Of a DNA stretch of 64,000 nt, positions 11,382-19,719 are shown piece after piece. Within the stretch, counting starts at the first letter, position 1; every line of letters begins with the position of its first letter. Position numbers and translations under genes: made by a program. The notes under the pieces were generated by a model, which ran no database searches, had not been told where the DNA came from, and saw only the letters and a list, made by a program, of their open reading frames with translations. Source of the DNA: Erwinia pyri (GTDB lineage: Bacteria; Pseudomonadota; Gammaproteobacteria; Enterobacterales; Enterobacteriaceae); the NCBI RefSeq assembly GCF_030758455.1, contig NZ_CP132353.1, positions 558,001 to 622,000 of the forward strand. The letters are read 5' to 3'.

Positions 11382-12260
11382 TCAGTTCACCAGTTCCAGC
11401 CCCGCCACCTGCCACCAGTAGCCGTTGCAATTCTGCCCCGGGGCCAGCGGCAAAGGATGTTTGCCCGTTTCATTTGCCCGGTACGCCTCCAGCATCGTCA
11501 GCGTCTCTTTTCCTTCAGGAGAAAGGCGAACAATATCGACCAGTCCCTGCATGGAGATAAGGTCATTCCCCAGGTTATAGCAGTAGCCGCTCATCGTCTG
11601 GATACCGTTCAGCACAAACACCTGCTGCTCCTCCTGAGAACGCAGCGCCCGGCCCTGGGGCCAGTTAATACAGCAGGTCTGGCAGTCATCTTTCCCGCGG
11701 TTTTCTGCTCTGGCGGTAAAGCAGCGGGCTGAATAAGCCAGCGGCAGATGCCCGTAGCTCAGCACCTCGACCTCAAATTTATGCCGGATCCCCAACTCGT
11801 CACACTGTGTGAGCAGGTTAGCCAGCCAGTCGCGGGAGAGCTCCACAGGCATGCACCAGCGTACCATGCCCAGTTTCAGCAGCAGCTTCAGCGTTACGGC
11901 GTTGTAGCAGTTCAGCGCATGGCCTGCGACAAAGGGAAGTCCGGCAAGCGATGCCATATTCACCGTACCCATATCATTGGCTTCAATCAGAAACTCGCCG
12001 TTATCGACATACTTTTTCAGTTCGCTCAGCTCGGAAGGAGACTGCAGCAGCGCCAGCGTACTGAGAACCACCTGTTTTCCTGCCGCAGCCAGCTCCTTTG
12101 CCATTGCCAGCCAGTCGGCGCTTTTCGTGGCGCGGCGTTTGCTGCAGACCGTTTCGCCCAGATAGATGATGTCAGCCTGGCTTTCTGCCGCGGAGTGATA
12201 AAATGCCTGTAACGTCTCTTGCGGCCAGTACCAGAGCACCGGGCCTAATGCATATTTCAT
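11382..12260 (-). CDS. ubiV: Ubiquinone biosynthesis protein UbiV (anaerobic hydroxylation)
   Basis: U32-peptidase-family Fe-S protein that, with UbiU, supports oxygen-independent hydroxylation in ubiquinone synthesis. The start MKYALGPVLWYWPQ is chosen because it matches the family N-terminus; an in-frame ATG 60 bases further upstream would add unrelated residues inside the ubiU end. The product is 292 aa, the E. coli length. Candidate 4Fe-4S cysteines are seen in VCSKRRATK and in the cluster CFTARAENRGKDDCQTCC. It lies 10 nt downstream of ubiU and is surely cotranscribed with it. Confidence 0.95.
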   Translation of the reverse strand: MKYALGPVLWYWPQETLQAFYHSAAESQADIIYLGETVCSKRRATKSADWLAMAKELAAAGKQVVLSTLALLQSPSELSELKKYVDNGEFLIEANDMGTVNMASLAGLPFVAGHALNCYNAVTLKLLLKLGMVRWCMPVELSRDWLANLLTQCDELGIRHKFEVEVLSYGHLPLAYSARCFTARAENRGKDDCQTCCINWPQGRALRSQEEQQVFVLNGIQTMSGYCYNLGNDLISMQGLVDIVRLSPEGKETLTMLEAYRANETGKHPLPLAPGQNCNGYWWQVAGLELVN

Positions 12261-12270
12261 GGGATATCCT

Positions 12271-13266
12271 TTACTGCCATTCACGATGATAGGCGCCCAG
12301 CGTGGTTTGCGTCCCTTCACTCAGGGAACTCAGGGCTTTCATCCAGTTGGGGTGCGCGGAGAAATGTTCAGGATCGGCTTTGCAGCTGTCGATTGCCTGG
12401 CGCCAGATACGGGCAATCTGTGCCACATAAGCCGGGCTGCGCTGGCGACCTTCGATTTTTACCGACGCAATATTGGCTGCCAGCAACGTGGGAAGCAGCT
12501 CCAGCGTATTCAGGCTGGTGGGCTCTTCCAGGGCGTGATAAGGCGCCTCTTCAACTTTATAGCGCCCCTTGCAGAGCGTGGGGTAACCAGCATTTTCATC
12601 AGCAGCATAGCGATCGATCAGCACTTCATTCAGCCTGGACTCCAGCCCGGCAGAGGTTTGCTGCCAGCGCACAAAGCGTGCCGGCGAGCAGGCTCCCACC
12701 GTATTCGGTGACTCGCCTGTAAGATAAGAGGAGAGATAGCAGCGCCCCTCCGCCATGATGCAGAGGCTGCCAAAAGCAAACACTTCGAGAGGAACCGTCG
12801 TCGCCCGCGCAAGCTGGCGCACCTGATGAACCGAGAGCACGCGGGGCAGGACCACTCTGGCAACGTCGAAATGGCGCTGATAAAAATTCACCGCTTCCAC
12901 ATTAGTCGCTGAAGCCTGGACAGAGACGTGACGCTCAATATGCGGGTAGCGGCTGGCGGCATATTCCAGCATCGCAATATCCGCCAGAATCAGCGCATCC
13001 ACGCCCGCCTGCGCTGCCATATCTACAGCGCGCTCCCAGCGCTGATACCCCTGCGGATGGGCAAAAGTATTAATCGCAACGTGCAGTTTACGTCTATGCT
13101 GATGAACGTAACGGGCCGCTTCCTGCAGGCGTTTCTCTGTGAAGTTCAGACCGGCAAAGTGGCGGGCATTGGTGTCATCTTTCAGGCCGATATAGACGGC
13201 ATCTGCGCCGTTTTCGATCGCCGCTTTCAGGGCGGGCAGATTACCTGCAGGACAAAGCAGTTCCAT
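12271..13266 (-). CDS. ubiU: Ubiquinone biosynthesis protein UbiU (U32 peptidase family)
   Basis: Partner of UbiV in anaerobic ubiquinone synthesis, 331 aa. The N-terminus MELLCPAGNLPALKAAIENGADAVYIG is diagnostic for the U32 family. Cysteines that should bind the 4Fe-4S cluster are in GSLCIMAEGRCYLSSYLTG, GACSPARF and YPTLCKGRY. It is transcribed divergently from ubiT across a 206-bp region that holds a degenerate FNR-like site. In E. coli this operon is induced without oxygen; the same is inferred here. Confidence 0.95.
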   Translation of the reverse strand: MELLCPAGNLPALKAAIENGADAVYIGLKDDTNARHFAGLNFTEKRLQEAARYVHQHRRKLHVAINTFAHPQGYQRWERAVDMAAQAGVDALILADIAMLEYAASRYPHIERHVSVQASATNVEAVNFYQRHFDVARVVLPRVLSVHQVRQLARATTVPLEVFAFGSLCIMAEGRCYLSSYLTGESPNTVGACSPARFVRWQQTSAGLESRLNEVLIDRYAADENAGYPTLCKGRYKVEEAPYHALEEPTSLNTLELLPTLLAANIASVKIEGRQRSPAYVAQIARIWRQAIDSCKADPEHFSAHPNWMKALSSLSEGTQTTLGAYHREWQ

Positions 13267-13328
13267 ATGAAGAAATTCCGGATAAACAGAGGAAACGTTG
13301 AGTTTAGTCAGCCTCAGGACGACAACTT

Positions 13329-13342
13329 TTGATTTAAGGCAG
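13329..13342. promoter_or_regulatory. candidate FNR site in the ubiUV/ubiT intergenic region
   Basis: TTGATTTAAGGCAG has one perfect FNR half-site (TTGAT) and a weak second half. It lies 63 bp upstream of ubiU. Anaerobic control of ubiUV by Fnr is established in E. coli, and I recall a very similar degenerate site there. Two further TTGAT half-sites occur in the same gap. Confidence 0.4.
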
Positions 13343-13472
13343 CTAATGGCGTATTGATGGGAAGAAGATTTACCGACAAAAACCGGAAAGTTCGCGCGCT
13401 TTTTTGATCCACCTGCCCGATCTGTTTTGCTGATATGGCAGAATAGCCGAAATTTACCTAAAAGGAGTCAGA

Positions 13473-14000
13473 ATGGTGTTGAACCCATTACGCGCTCAAC
13501 TTGTGCGAAAAGGCCCCCAATGGCTGCGAATTCCCGTGCAACTTGTGCCTTTCATGCTGAAGAAACAGCTGCTGCAGCAGATCCTCAGCTGGCAATTTCA
13601 TCATGCTCTGACCGAAGGTGAGTTAGACTTTCTGGAGGGGCGCTGGTTAGGTATTGAGATCCGCGATCTGGGGCTGCGCTGGGCAACAACGGTTGAGCAG
13701 GGGAAATTACGGGTAGCGGACCACGCACAGGCTGACGTCTGGTTTCGTGGCGACGCGAACGATCTGCTGCTGGTGGCTGCACGCCGACAGGATCCCGATA
13801 CGCTGTTCTTCCAGCGCCGGTTAGTGATTGAAGGGGATACGGAACTGGGGCTTGAAGTGAAAAATCTGATGGATGCGATTGAGCTTGAATTCATGCCGGC
13901 GCCATTGCGCTTTGGCCTAATGCAACTGGCCGATCTGGTTGAGGCTGGACTGACTGAGGACGCGAATTCCCCAGCGGATCGCGCGGGTGCACCATGTTAA
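13473..14000 (+). CDS. ubiT: Ubiquinone biosynthesis accessory factor UbiT (SCP2 domain)
   Basis: SCP2-type lipid-binding protein, the anaerobic counterpart of UbiJ that presents ubiquinone precursors. The product is 175 aa, starting MVLNPLRAQLVRKGPQWLRIP. The SCP2 core is around residues 45-140 (VRGDANDLLLVAARRQDPDTLFFQRRL-type segment visible as FRGDANDLLLVAARRQDPDT). AAAGGAG lies 8 nt upstream. It overlaps the yhbS start by 7 bp. Confidence 0.94.
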   Translation: MVLNPLRAQLVRKGPQWLRIPVQLVPFMLKKQLLQQILSWQFHHALTEGELDFLEGRWLGIEIRDLGLRWATTVEQGKLRVADHAQADVWFRGDANDLLLVAARRQDPDTLFFQRRLVIEGDTELGLEVKNLMDAIELEFMPAPLRFGLMQLADLVEAGLTEDANSPADRAGAPC

Positions 14001-14500
14001 TTCGTACTGAAATTGGGGTAGATGCCGCCAGCATAGACAGTCTGCTGCGCCGCTGTTTTGCCACCCCAGCGGAGGCTGAGCTGGTCCAGCAGCTGCGTGA
14101 AGATGGTCTGCTCACGCTGGGCGTTGTCGCCACCGACGAGGAGGGACAGGTGCTTGGCTACGCGGCATTCAGTCCGGTTACGCTGAATGGCGAAGATAAC
14201 CAGTGGGTGGGATTAGCGCCATTAGCGGTTGATGAAAGCGTTCGTGGCCAACAGTTGGGCAAGCAGCTTATTTATGAAGGGTTGGATACGCTGAATGAGT
14301 TTGGCTATGCCGCCGTGGTGGTAGTGGGCGATCCGGCCTATTATGGACGCTACGGATTCGAGCCAGCCGCCCGCCACCAGCTGCGCTGCCGCTGGCCGGG
14401 GACGGAAGCCGCTTTCCAGGTTTATAAACTGGCCGACAATGCTTTCACCGGTACGGAAGGGCATATCGATTACGCCGAGCCTTTCAACCGCGTGCGTTAA
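13994..14500 (+). CDS. yhbS: GNAT-family N-acetyltransferase YhbS
   Basis: Predicted acetyltransferase of 168 aa. The GNAT acetyl-CoA loop is visible as [21 protein letters not shown] (Q/R-x-x-G-x-G/A type), followed by [18 protein letters not shown]. The substrate is unknown. It starts inside the last codons of ubiT, so the two are translationally coupled. The 3' end overlaps convergent yhbQ by 17 bp. Confidence 0.92.
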   Translation: MLIRTEIGVDAASIDSLLRRCFATPAEAELVQQLREDGLLTLGVVATDEEGQVLGYAAFSPVTLNGEDNQWVGLAPLAVDESVRGQQLGKQLIYEGLDTLNEFGYAAVVVVGDPAYYGRYGFEPAARHQLRCRWPGTEAAFQVYKLADNAFTGTEGHIDYAEPFNRVR

Positions 14501-14795
14501 GCCACAGGCTTAACGAAACAGGCTGGTGCTCAATCAGCCTGATTTTTTCCTGCCTCTTTAACTGCTTTACCTGATACTCCAGGCGTGAAGCGCTGGAGCG
14601 GTCGCCCGCATCACACTGGAACAGCAGTTCCAGCGGCCCTTTGCCACGCAGCGCTTTCGCCCCTTTGCCACACTGATGCTGCCCAAAACGCCTTGCCACG
14701 TCATTGGAAATGCCGGTGTAGAGCATACCGCTGGCGGTGCGCAGGATGTAAAGGCGCCACGGCGCAGGTTCACTTTCACTCATCGGTTCAGCCAT
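14484..14795 (-). CDS. yhbQ: GIY-YIG nuclease-fold protein YhbQ
   Basis: Small GIY-YIG domain protein of 103 aa. The motif appears as [16 protein letters not shown] with the family Arg in [19 protein letters not shown]. The start [14 protein letters not shown] is chosen because GAGGAATT lies just upstream; a longer frame to 15029 runs across the yhbP promoter and is not conserved. The biological role is unsettled, possibly DNA repair. It ends within the convergent yhbS 3' end. Confidence 0.9.
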   Translation of the reverse strand: MAEPMSESEPAPWRLYILRTASGMLYTGISNDVARRFGQHQCGKGAKALRGKGPLELLFQCDAGDRSSASRLEYQVKQLKRQEKIRLIEHQPVSLSLWLNARG

Positions 14796-14849
14796 CTTAA
14801 TTCCTCTCTGCGCAGCATAGCAAAACCCGCCGCAGATGTGGCAAAGTAA

Positions 14850-15296
<447 letters not shown>

Positions 15297-15298
15297 AG

Positions 15299-15318
15299 GG
15301 CCGGGAACTCTCCCGGCC
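15299..15318. terminator. bidirectional hairpin between yhbP and yhbO
   Basis: GGCCGGGA-ACTC-TCCCGGCC is a perfect 8-bp stem between two convergent genes. The weak T/A flanks suggest a modest terminator for both. Confidence 0.6.
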
Positions 15319-15327
15319 ACTCTCTTA

Positions 15328-15849
15328 TCAGACAGTTTCAAGAATACGCAGTGACTCGCGGTTAAAGGCGGGCAGATCGTCAGGCGTACGGCTGGTGACA
15401 AATTTGTCATTGTCCACCACCACTTCTTTGTCATAGAAGTCGGCGCCAGCGTTCTTCACATCAATCGCAATCGCCTTCACGGAGGTCATTTTGCGGCCAC
15501 GCACGGCGTTGGCGCTGATCAGCAGCTGCGGCCCGTGGCAGATGGCGAAAATGGGTTTACCCAGTTCCACAAATTTTTTGGTGAATTCCACGAAGCGGTC
15601 ATCGCTTCTCAGGCTGTCCGGCGAATGGCCGCCTGGCAGCAGCAGCGCATCAAACTCTTCGGCGCTGACGTGATCGATATCTTTATCGATCTTCACGGTG
15701 GCTTTTCCCTGCTTACCGGTGACAGTGATCCCCGCTTTTTTCTCAATGGTCACCACCTGGTGGCCTGCTTTGGTATAGGCTTCTGCAGGGGACGTGAATT
15801 CTGAGTCTTCAAATTCATCGGTAATCAGTACCGCAATCTTCTTGCTCAT
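15328..15849 (-). CDS. yhbO: PfpI/DJ-1 family protein YhbO
   Basis: DJ-1/PfpI superfamily stress protein of 173 aa, described in E. coli as a protein and nucleotide deglycase. The nucleophile elbow is AICHGPQLLISA with Cys near residue 104; the acidic residue in EFEDSEFTSPAEAY and the following His complete the usual site. ALLLPGGHSPD is the glycine-rich loop. It is read toward yhbP. AGGAAAAG lies upstream of the ATG. Confidence 0.94.
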   Translation of the reverse strand: MSKKIAVLITDEFEDSEFTSPAEAYTKAGHQVVTIEKKAGITVTGKQGKATVKIDKDIDHVSAEEFDALLLPGGHSPDSLRSDDRFVEFTKKFVELGKPIFAICHGPQLLISANAVRGRKMTSVKAIAIDVKNAGADFYDKEVVVDNDKFVTSRTPDDLPAFNRESLRILETV

Positions 15850-16017
15850 CTTTTCCTCCGGTGATTATGTTGTTCAACACCCTTAAGTGTGGTTGGTGAT
15901 CCTGAAAAATCAAGCCAGACTGAAAGTTACCGCTTAAGATCGCGGATAATAGTGAGGATTTAACGGCCTGTTGTGCCATCTCTGCAGCACACTATTTATT
16001 ACCAAAGGGAGAGGTTT

Positions 16018-16653
16018 ATGAGTCGGGTACTGCTTACCGGAGCAACGGGGCTGGTGGGGAAGCATCTGCTGCGTATGCTGATTGAAAAGCCAGAGGTCAG
16101 CGAAATTATTGTTCCCACGCGCCGCAAACTTCCGGACTACCTTAAAGTCACTAATCTGGTTGAGGAGGATCTCACTGACGTCCTTGGCCCACTGCAGACG
16201 CAGGTCGATCTGGTGTTCTGCTGTCTGGGAACCACCCGCAAACAGGCGGGCAGTAAAGAGGCTTTTGTGCATGTGGATTACACGCTGGTGGTGGATACCG
16301 CCATTGCGGGGCAACGTCTGGGGGCGCAACATCTGGTTGTCGTCAGCGCCCATGGCGCGAATACGCACTCGCCGTTTTTCTACAGCAAGGTGAAAGGCAA
16401 GATGGAGGAAACGTTGCAGAACCAGCAATGGCCCCGCCTGACCTTTGTCCGCCCGTCACTGTTGCTGGGCGAGCGCGATACCAAAAGAAGCGGCGAATCA
16501 CTAATGGCGCCCCTGTTCCGGCTGCTGCCGGGTAACTGGCGCGCCGTGTCCGCCAGAGACGTTGCCGCAGTAATGATGCGGGAAGGATTCTCTTCCTCCG
16601 GGCAGGGAGTGAAAATTATCGAATCCGCTGAAATCCCACGAAACAGTGCGTGA
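16018..16653 (+). CDS. yraR: NAD(P)-binding Rossmann protein YraR
   Basis: Short-chain-dehydrogenase-like protein of 211 aa. The dinucleotide loop is [32 protein letters not shown] and [12 protein letters not shown] follow. The start at 16018 (MSRVLLTG) has GGGAGAGG directly upstream, while the longer frame from 15973 adds 15 unconserved residues. The substrate is unknown. It neighbours yhbO as in E. coli. This gene ends the stretch collinear with the E. coli infB region; what follows is collinear with its nrd/pyr/val region. Confidence 0.92.
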   Translation: MSRVLLTGATGLVGKHLLRMLIEKPEVSEIIVPTRRKLPDYLKVTNLVEEDLTDVLGPLQTQVDLVFCCLGTTRKQAGSKEAFVHVDYTLVVDTAIAGQRLGAQHLVVVSAHGANTHSPFFYSKVKGKMEETLQNQQWPRLTFVRPSLLLGERDTKRSGESLMAPLFRLLPGNWRAVSARDVAAVMMREGFSSSGQGVKIIESAEIPRNSA

Positions 16654-16726
16654 AATGCTCGCCGGGGAATGGAGAGAGGCAAGCTGACTGCCAGTGTGGC
16701 GTTGGGGGCCGGGCGCACTGCTGCCC

Positions 16727-17191
16727 TTAGCGCAAGTAGTGCACGATCTGGTTGCTGCTTCCCCGCCAGAGCAGCGCCGGATCGCGCAGCGCCTCAACAT
16801 ACCTGCCGTCAATCATCACGTTTATCAGATCTACCGCCCGTAGCTGCTCTGCTGTCAGCTCCTCCAGACGATAACCGCTCCACAGCCAGACATCCTTACC
16901 GGAACACTCACGACGTATGCGCTTCAGCAGTCTTACTACCTCCGGCACATTAGCAGGATGCAGGGGATCGCCTCCCGACAGGGATAACCCCTGGCGCGGG
17001 ATACGCGTATCGTTGAGGTCGGCAATCAGCTGCTCTTCCTGCTGAACGGTAAAAGGCCTGCCTGAATTCAGACGCCAGGTACTTTTGTTATAGCAGCCGG
17101 GACACTGATGCTCGCACCCCGCCACAAACAGCGTACAGCGGGTACCCGGCCCGTTGACAATATCCACCGGGTAGTACTGATGAAAATTCAT
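16727..17191 (-). CDS. nrdG: Anaerobic ribonucleotide reductase-activating protein
   Basis: Radical SAM enzyme that makes the glycyl radical on NrdD. The product is 154 aa. The cluster motif CEHQCPGCYNKSTW is CX3CX2C, and the SAM-binding GGD appears in LSLSGGDPLHPANV. The start overlaps the nrdD stop by 4 bp (ATGA), so synthesis is coupled. It needs anaerobic conditions to work. Confidence 0.97.
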   Translation of the reverse strand: MNFHQYYPVDIVNGPGTRCTLFVAGCEHQCPGCYNKSTWRLNSGRPFTVQQEEQLIADLNDTRIPRQGLSLSGGDPLHPANVPEVVRLLKRIRRECSGKDVWLWSGYRLEELTAEQLRAVDLINVMIDGRYVEALRDPALLWRGSSNQIVHYLR

Positions 17192-19320
17192 CCCAGTGGC
17201 CCGTTCAGGTGCTTAACCCGGCGTCTGACCTCCTCCTGTTTGCCGGCATTAAACGGACGCGCGTCCGGGCTGCCCAGATAACCGCATACCCGACGGGTGA
17301 CGGAGACCCGGGCCGCATCGTGATTGCCGCATTTCGGACAGGTGAAGCCTTTGCTGGTGCAGGAAAACTCGCCGGTAAAGCCGCAGTCGTAGCACTCATC
17401 AATCGGCGTGTTGGTGCCGTAATAGGGGATGCGGCTGTAGCTGTAATCCCAGACATCCTCCAGCGCTTTCAGGTTGTGCTGAATGTTGGGATATTCGCCA
17501 TAACAGATGAAGCCGCCATTGGCGAGGGGCGGATAGGCGGCCTCGAAATCTATCTTGTCGTAAGGATTGACCTTTTTTTCCACGTCCAGATGGAAGCTGT
17601 TGGTGTAATAGCCTTTGTCCGTGACGCCCGGCACCACGCCAAACTCGGCCGCATCGAGCCGACAGAACCTGTCGCACAGGTTTTCGCTTGGCGTGCTGTA
17701 GAGGCTGAAGCCATAGCCGGTTTCCGCCTTCCAGCGATCCGTTGCCTGGCGCAGATGGCTGACAATAGCGATCGCTTTAGCCTGTAACCCTTTGTCATCA
17801 TAAGGGTGGATTTTACCCCCGCTCAGGGCGTTCAGGGTTTCATGCAGGCCGATATAGCCCAATGAAATCGAGGCGCGTCCATGTTTGAATATCTCCGCCA
17901 CCTCATCATCAGCTTTCAGCCGTACGCCGCAGGCCCCTTCCATATATAAAATCGGCGCCACGCGCGCTTTCACCTTTTCCAGCCTGGCGATACGCGTCAT
18001 CAGCGCTTTTTTCGCCAGTGCCAGGCGTTGATCCAGCAGCGTCCAGAAGCGCGCCTCCTCTCCTTTTGCCTCCAGCGCGATACGCGGCAGGTTCAGGCTG
18101 ATTACGCCAATATTATTCCGCCCTTCGTGGACTACTTCGCCATTCTCTTCCCAAATCCCTAAGAAACTGCGGCAGCCCATCGGCGTTTTAAACGAGCCGG
18201 TCGTTTTCACCACCTGCTCATAGTTAAGAATATCGGGGTACATCCTTTTGCTGGCGCACTCCAGGGCAAGCTGCTTGATATCGTAATTCGCATCGCCCGG
18301 CAGGCGGTTAAGCCCCTCTTTGATGGCAAACACCAGCTTGGGAAACACGGCCGTTTTATGATTTTTCCCCAACCCGGCGATGCGGTTGCGCAGAATAGAT
18401 TGCTGCACCAGCCGGGCAGACCAGCCGGTACCCAGCCCGAAGCCGAAGGTGACAAACGGCGTCTGGCCGTTAGCGGTATGCAGAGTGTTGACCTCATATT
18501 CCAGCGACTGAAAAGCGTCATAGCACTCTTTTTCGGTGCGCTGTTGCGCATAGGCTTCCGCCTCCGCTATCTGCCACTCCTGCGCCGTTCTGCGGTGCTT
18601 CTCCAGGCTGGCCTCCACAAAAGGTGCCAGCACTTCATCTATCCGGTTGATGGTGGTGCCGCCGTAGATATGGCTGGCAACCTGAGCAATGATCTGGGCG
18701 GTGACGGCGGTGGCGGTGGAGATAGATTTCGGCGGTTCGATTTCCGCATTGCCCATCTTGAAACCCTGAGTCAGCATCCCTTTCAGGTCAATCAGCATGC
18801 AGTTAAACATCGGGAAGAAGGGGGAGTAGTCCAGATCGTGATAATGCAGCTCGCCACGCTCGTGGGCCATCACAATATCGCGCGAGAGAAGGTGCTGGGT
18901 GGCATAGTGTTTTGCGACAATCCCCGCCAGTAAATCCCGCTGAGTGGGAATGACTTTACTGTCTTTATTGGCGTTCTCGTTCAGCAGCGCAGGGTTAGTT
19001 TGCTCCACCAGCCCCCGGATAGCTTTATTCAGTTTGCCCCTGCGTTCACGGGCGAGATCGCGATCGTGACGATATTCAATATAGGTGCGGGCAAGCTCCG
19101 GGTAACGGCCAGCCATAAGATGGTTTTCAACGGTTCGCTGAATATCGTGAATATCCAGGCTCTCCTGTTGCAGGAGCTGACGGCAGATCTCTGCGGTGGC
19201 TTCTGCACAATACTCTTCATCATCAATCGCCGCAGCGCGGGCGGCCCCTCTGATCGCTTCGCCAATGCGCGACGCGTCAAATGGCACGTTACAGCCATCT
19301 CGTTTGATTACCCTGACCAC
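17188..19320 (-). CDS. nrdD: Anaerobic ribonucleoside-triphosphate reductase (class III)
   Basis: Oxygen-sensitive glycyl-radical enzyme reducing NTPs to dNTPs. The product is 710 aa (E. coli 712). An N-terminal ATP-cone (MVRVIKRDGCNVPFDASRI) is followed by the catalytic barrel, a zinc site near the C-terminus (CYDCGFTGEFSCTSKGFTCPKCG split over two CX2C pairs) and the glycyl-radical loop RRVCGYLGSPDARPF. NrdR boxes precede it (19340-19387). A TTGATCCAGAACAT segment at 19413-19426 is a possible FNR site, about 100 bp upstream of the start. Confidence 0.98.
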   Translation of the reverse strand: MVRVIKRDGCNVPFDASRIGEAIRGAARAAAIDDEEYCAEATAEICRQLLQQESLDIHDIQRTVENHLMAGRYPELARTYIEYRHDRDLARERRGKLNKAIRGLVEQTNPALLNENANKDSKVIPTQRDLLAGIVAKHYATQHLLSRDIVMAHERGELHYHDLDYSPFFPMFNCMLIDLKGMLTQGFKMGNAEIEPPKSISTATAVTAQIIAQVASHIYGGTTINRIDEVLAPFVEASLEKHRRTAQEWQIAEAEAYAQQRTEKECYDAFQSLEYEVNTLHTANGQTPFVTFGFGLGTGWSARLVQQSILRNRIAGLGKNHKTAVFPKLVFAIKEGLNRLPGDANYDIKQLALECASKRMYPDILNYEQVVKTTGSFKTPMGCRSFLGIWEENGEVVHEGRNNIGVISLNLPRIALEAKGEEARFWTLLDQRLALAKKALMTRIARLEKVKARVAPILYMEGACGVRLKADDEVAEIFKHGRASISLGYIGLHETLNALSGGKIHPYDDKGLQAKAIAIVSHLRQATDRWKAETGYGFSLYSTPSENLCDRFCRLDAAEFGVVPGVTDKGYYTNSFHLDVEKKVNPYDKIDFEAAYPPLANGGFICYGEYPNIQHNLKALEDVWDYSYSRIPYYGTNTPIDECYDCGFTGEFSCTSKGFTCPKCGNHDAARVSVTRRVCGYLGSPDARPFNAGKQEEVRRRVKHLNGPLG

Positions 19321-19339
19321 TCGCCGTCTCCTTACCTGA

Positions 19340-19387
19340 TATCTATATATAGTTTTATTCAGGCATGATAAACCCTATATGTAGTGA
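19340..19387 (-). promoter_or_regulatory. tandem NrdR boxes upstream of nrdDG
   Basis: Two 16-bp boxes, with cores CTATATATAG (19343-19352) and CTATATGTAG (19375-19384), lie 32 bp apart, about three helical turns. This is the arrangement that the dNTP-sensing repressor NrdR requires at ribonucleotide reductase promoters. They start 20 bp upstream of nrdD. Confidence 0.85.
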
Positions 19388-19719
19388 TTGCGCGAGTTTA
19401 ACTGGGGATTTCTTGATCCAGAACATTGACTGGAAAACTCTGGAGGCTTCCTCGCCAGCGCTCTGATAACGGCTGATTTTCAGGCGAAGAAGAGAACAGG
19501 CCGACTCCAGCAGGGGAGGTCGTTGCAGGCGCGGGACGGAGCCAGTGGGGAAGATTTACGGAAGCTGGCGATGGCTCTCTGGCCAGAGAACGCGCAGGAT
19601 CGCATTTTTTGCGCCCCGAATAGCCAGCTGTGGTTGCATTAGTAGCAGAGGAATTCATATTATTGCCTGTTATGCGGAGCAAACAGGGTTTTGCTCAGGT
19701 CATCCCGGGATAGAGTCTG
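19388..19719. other. gap upstream of nrdD and helicase gene; no supported gene
   Basis: This 330-bp stretch holds the far promoter region of nrdDG and the promoter of the helicase gene. A 94-codon minus-strand frame (19398-19682) exists, but it has no good ribosome-binding site and a low-complexity composition. I do not call it a gene. Confidence 0.4.

Noticed and set aside
19398..19682. 94-codon minus-strand frame upstream of the helicase
   Set aside because: It has no ribosome-binding site and no recognised similarity, and it overlaps the regulatory region of nrdDG.
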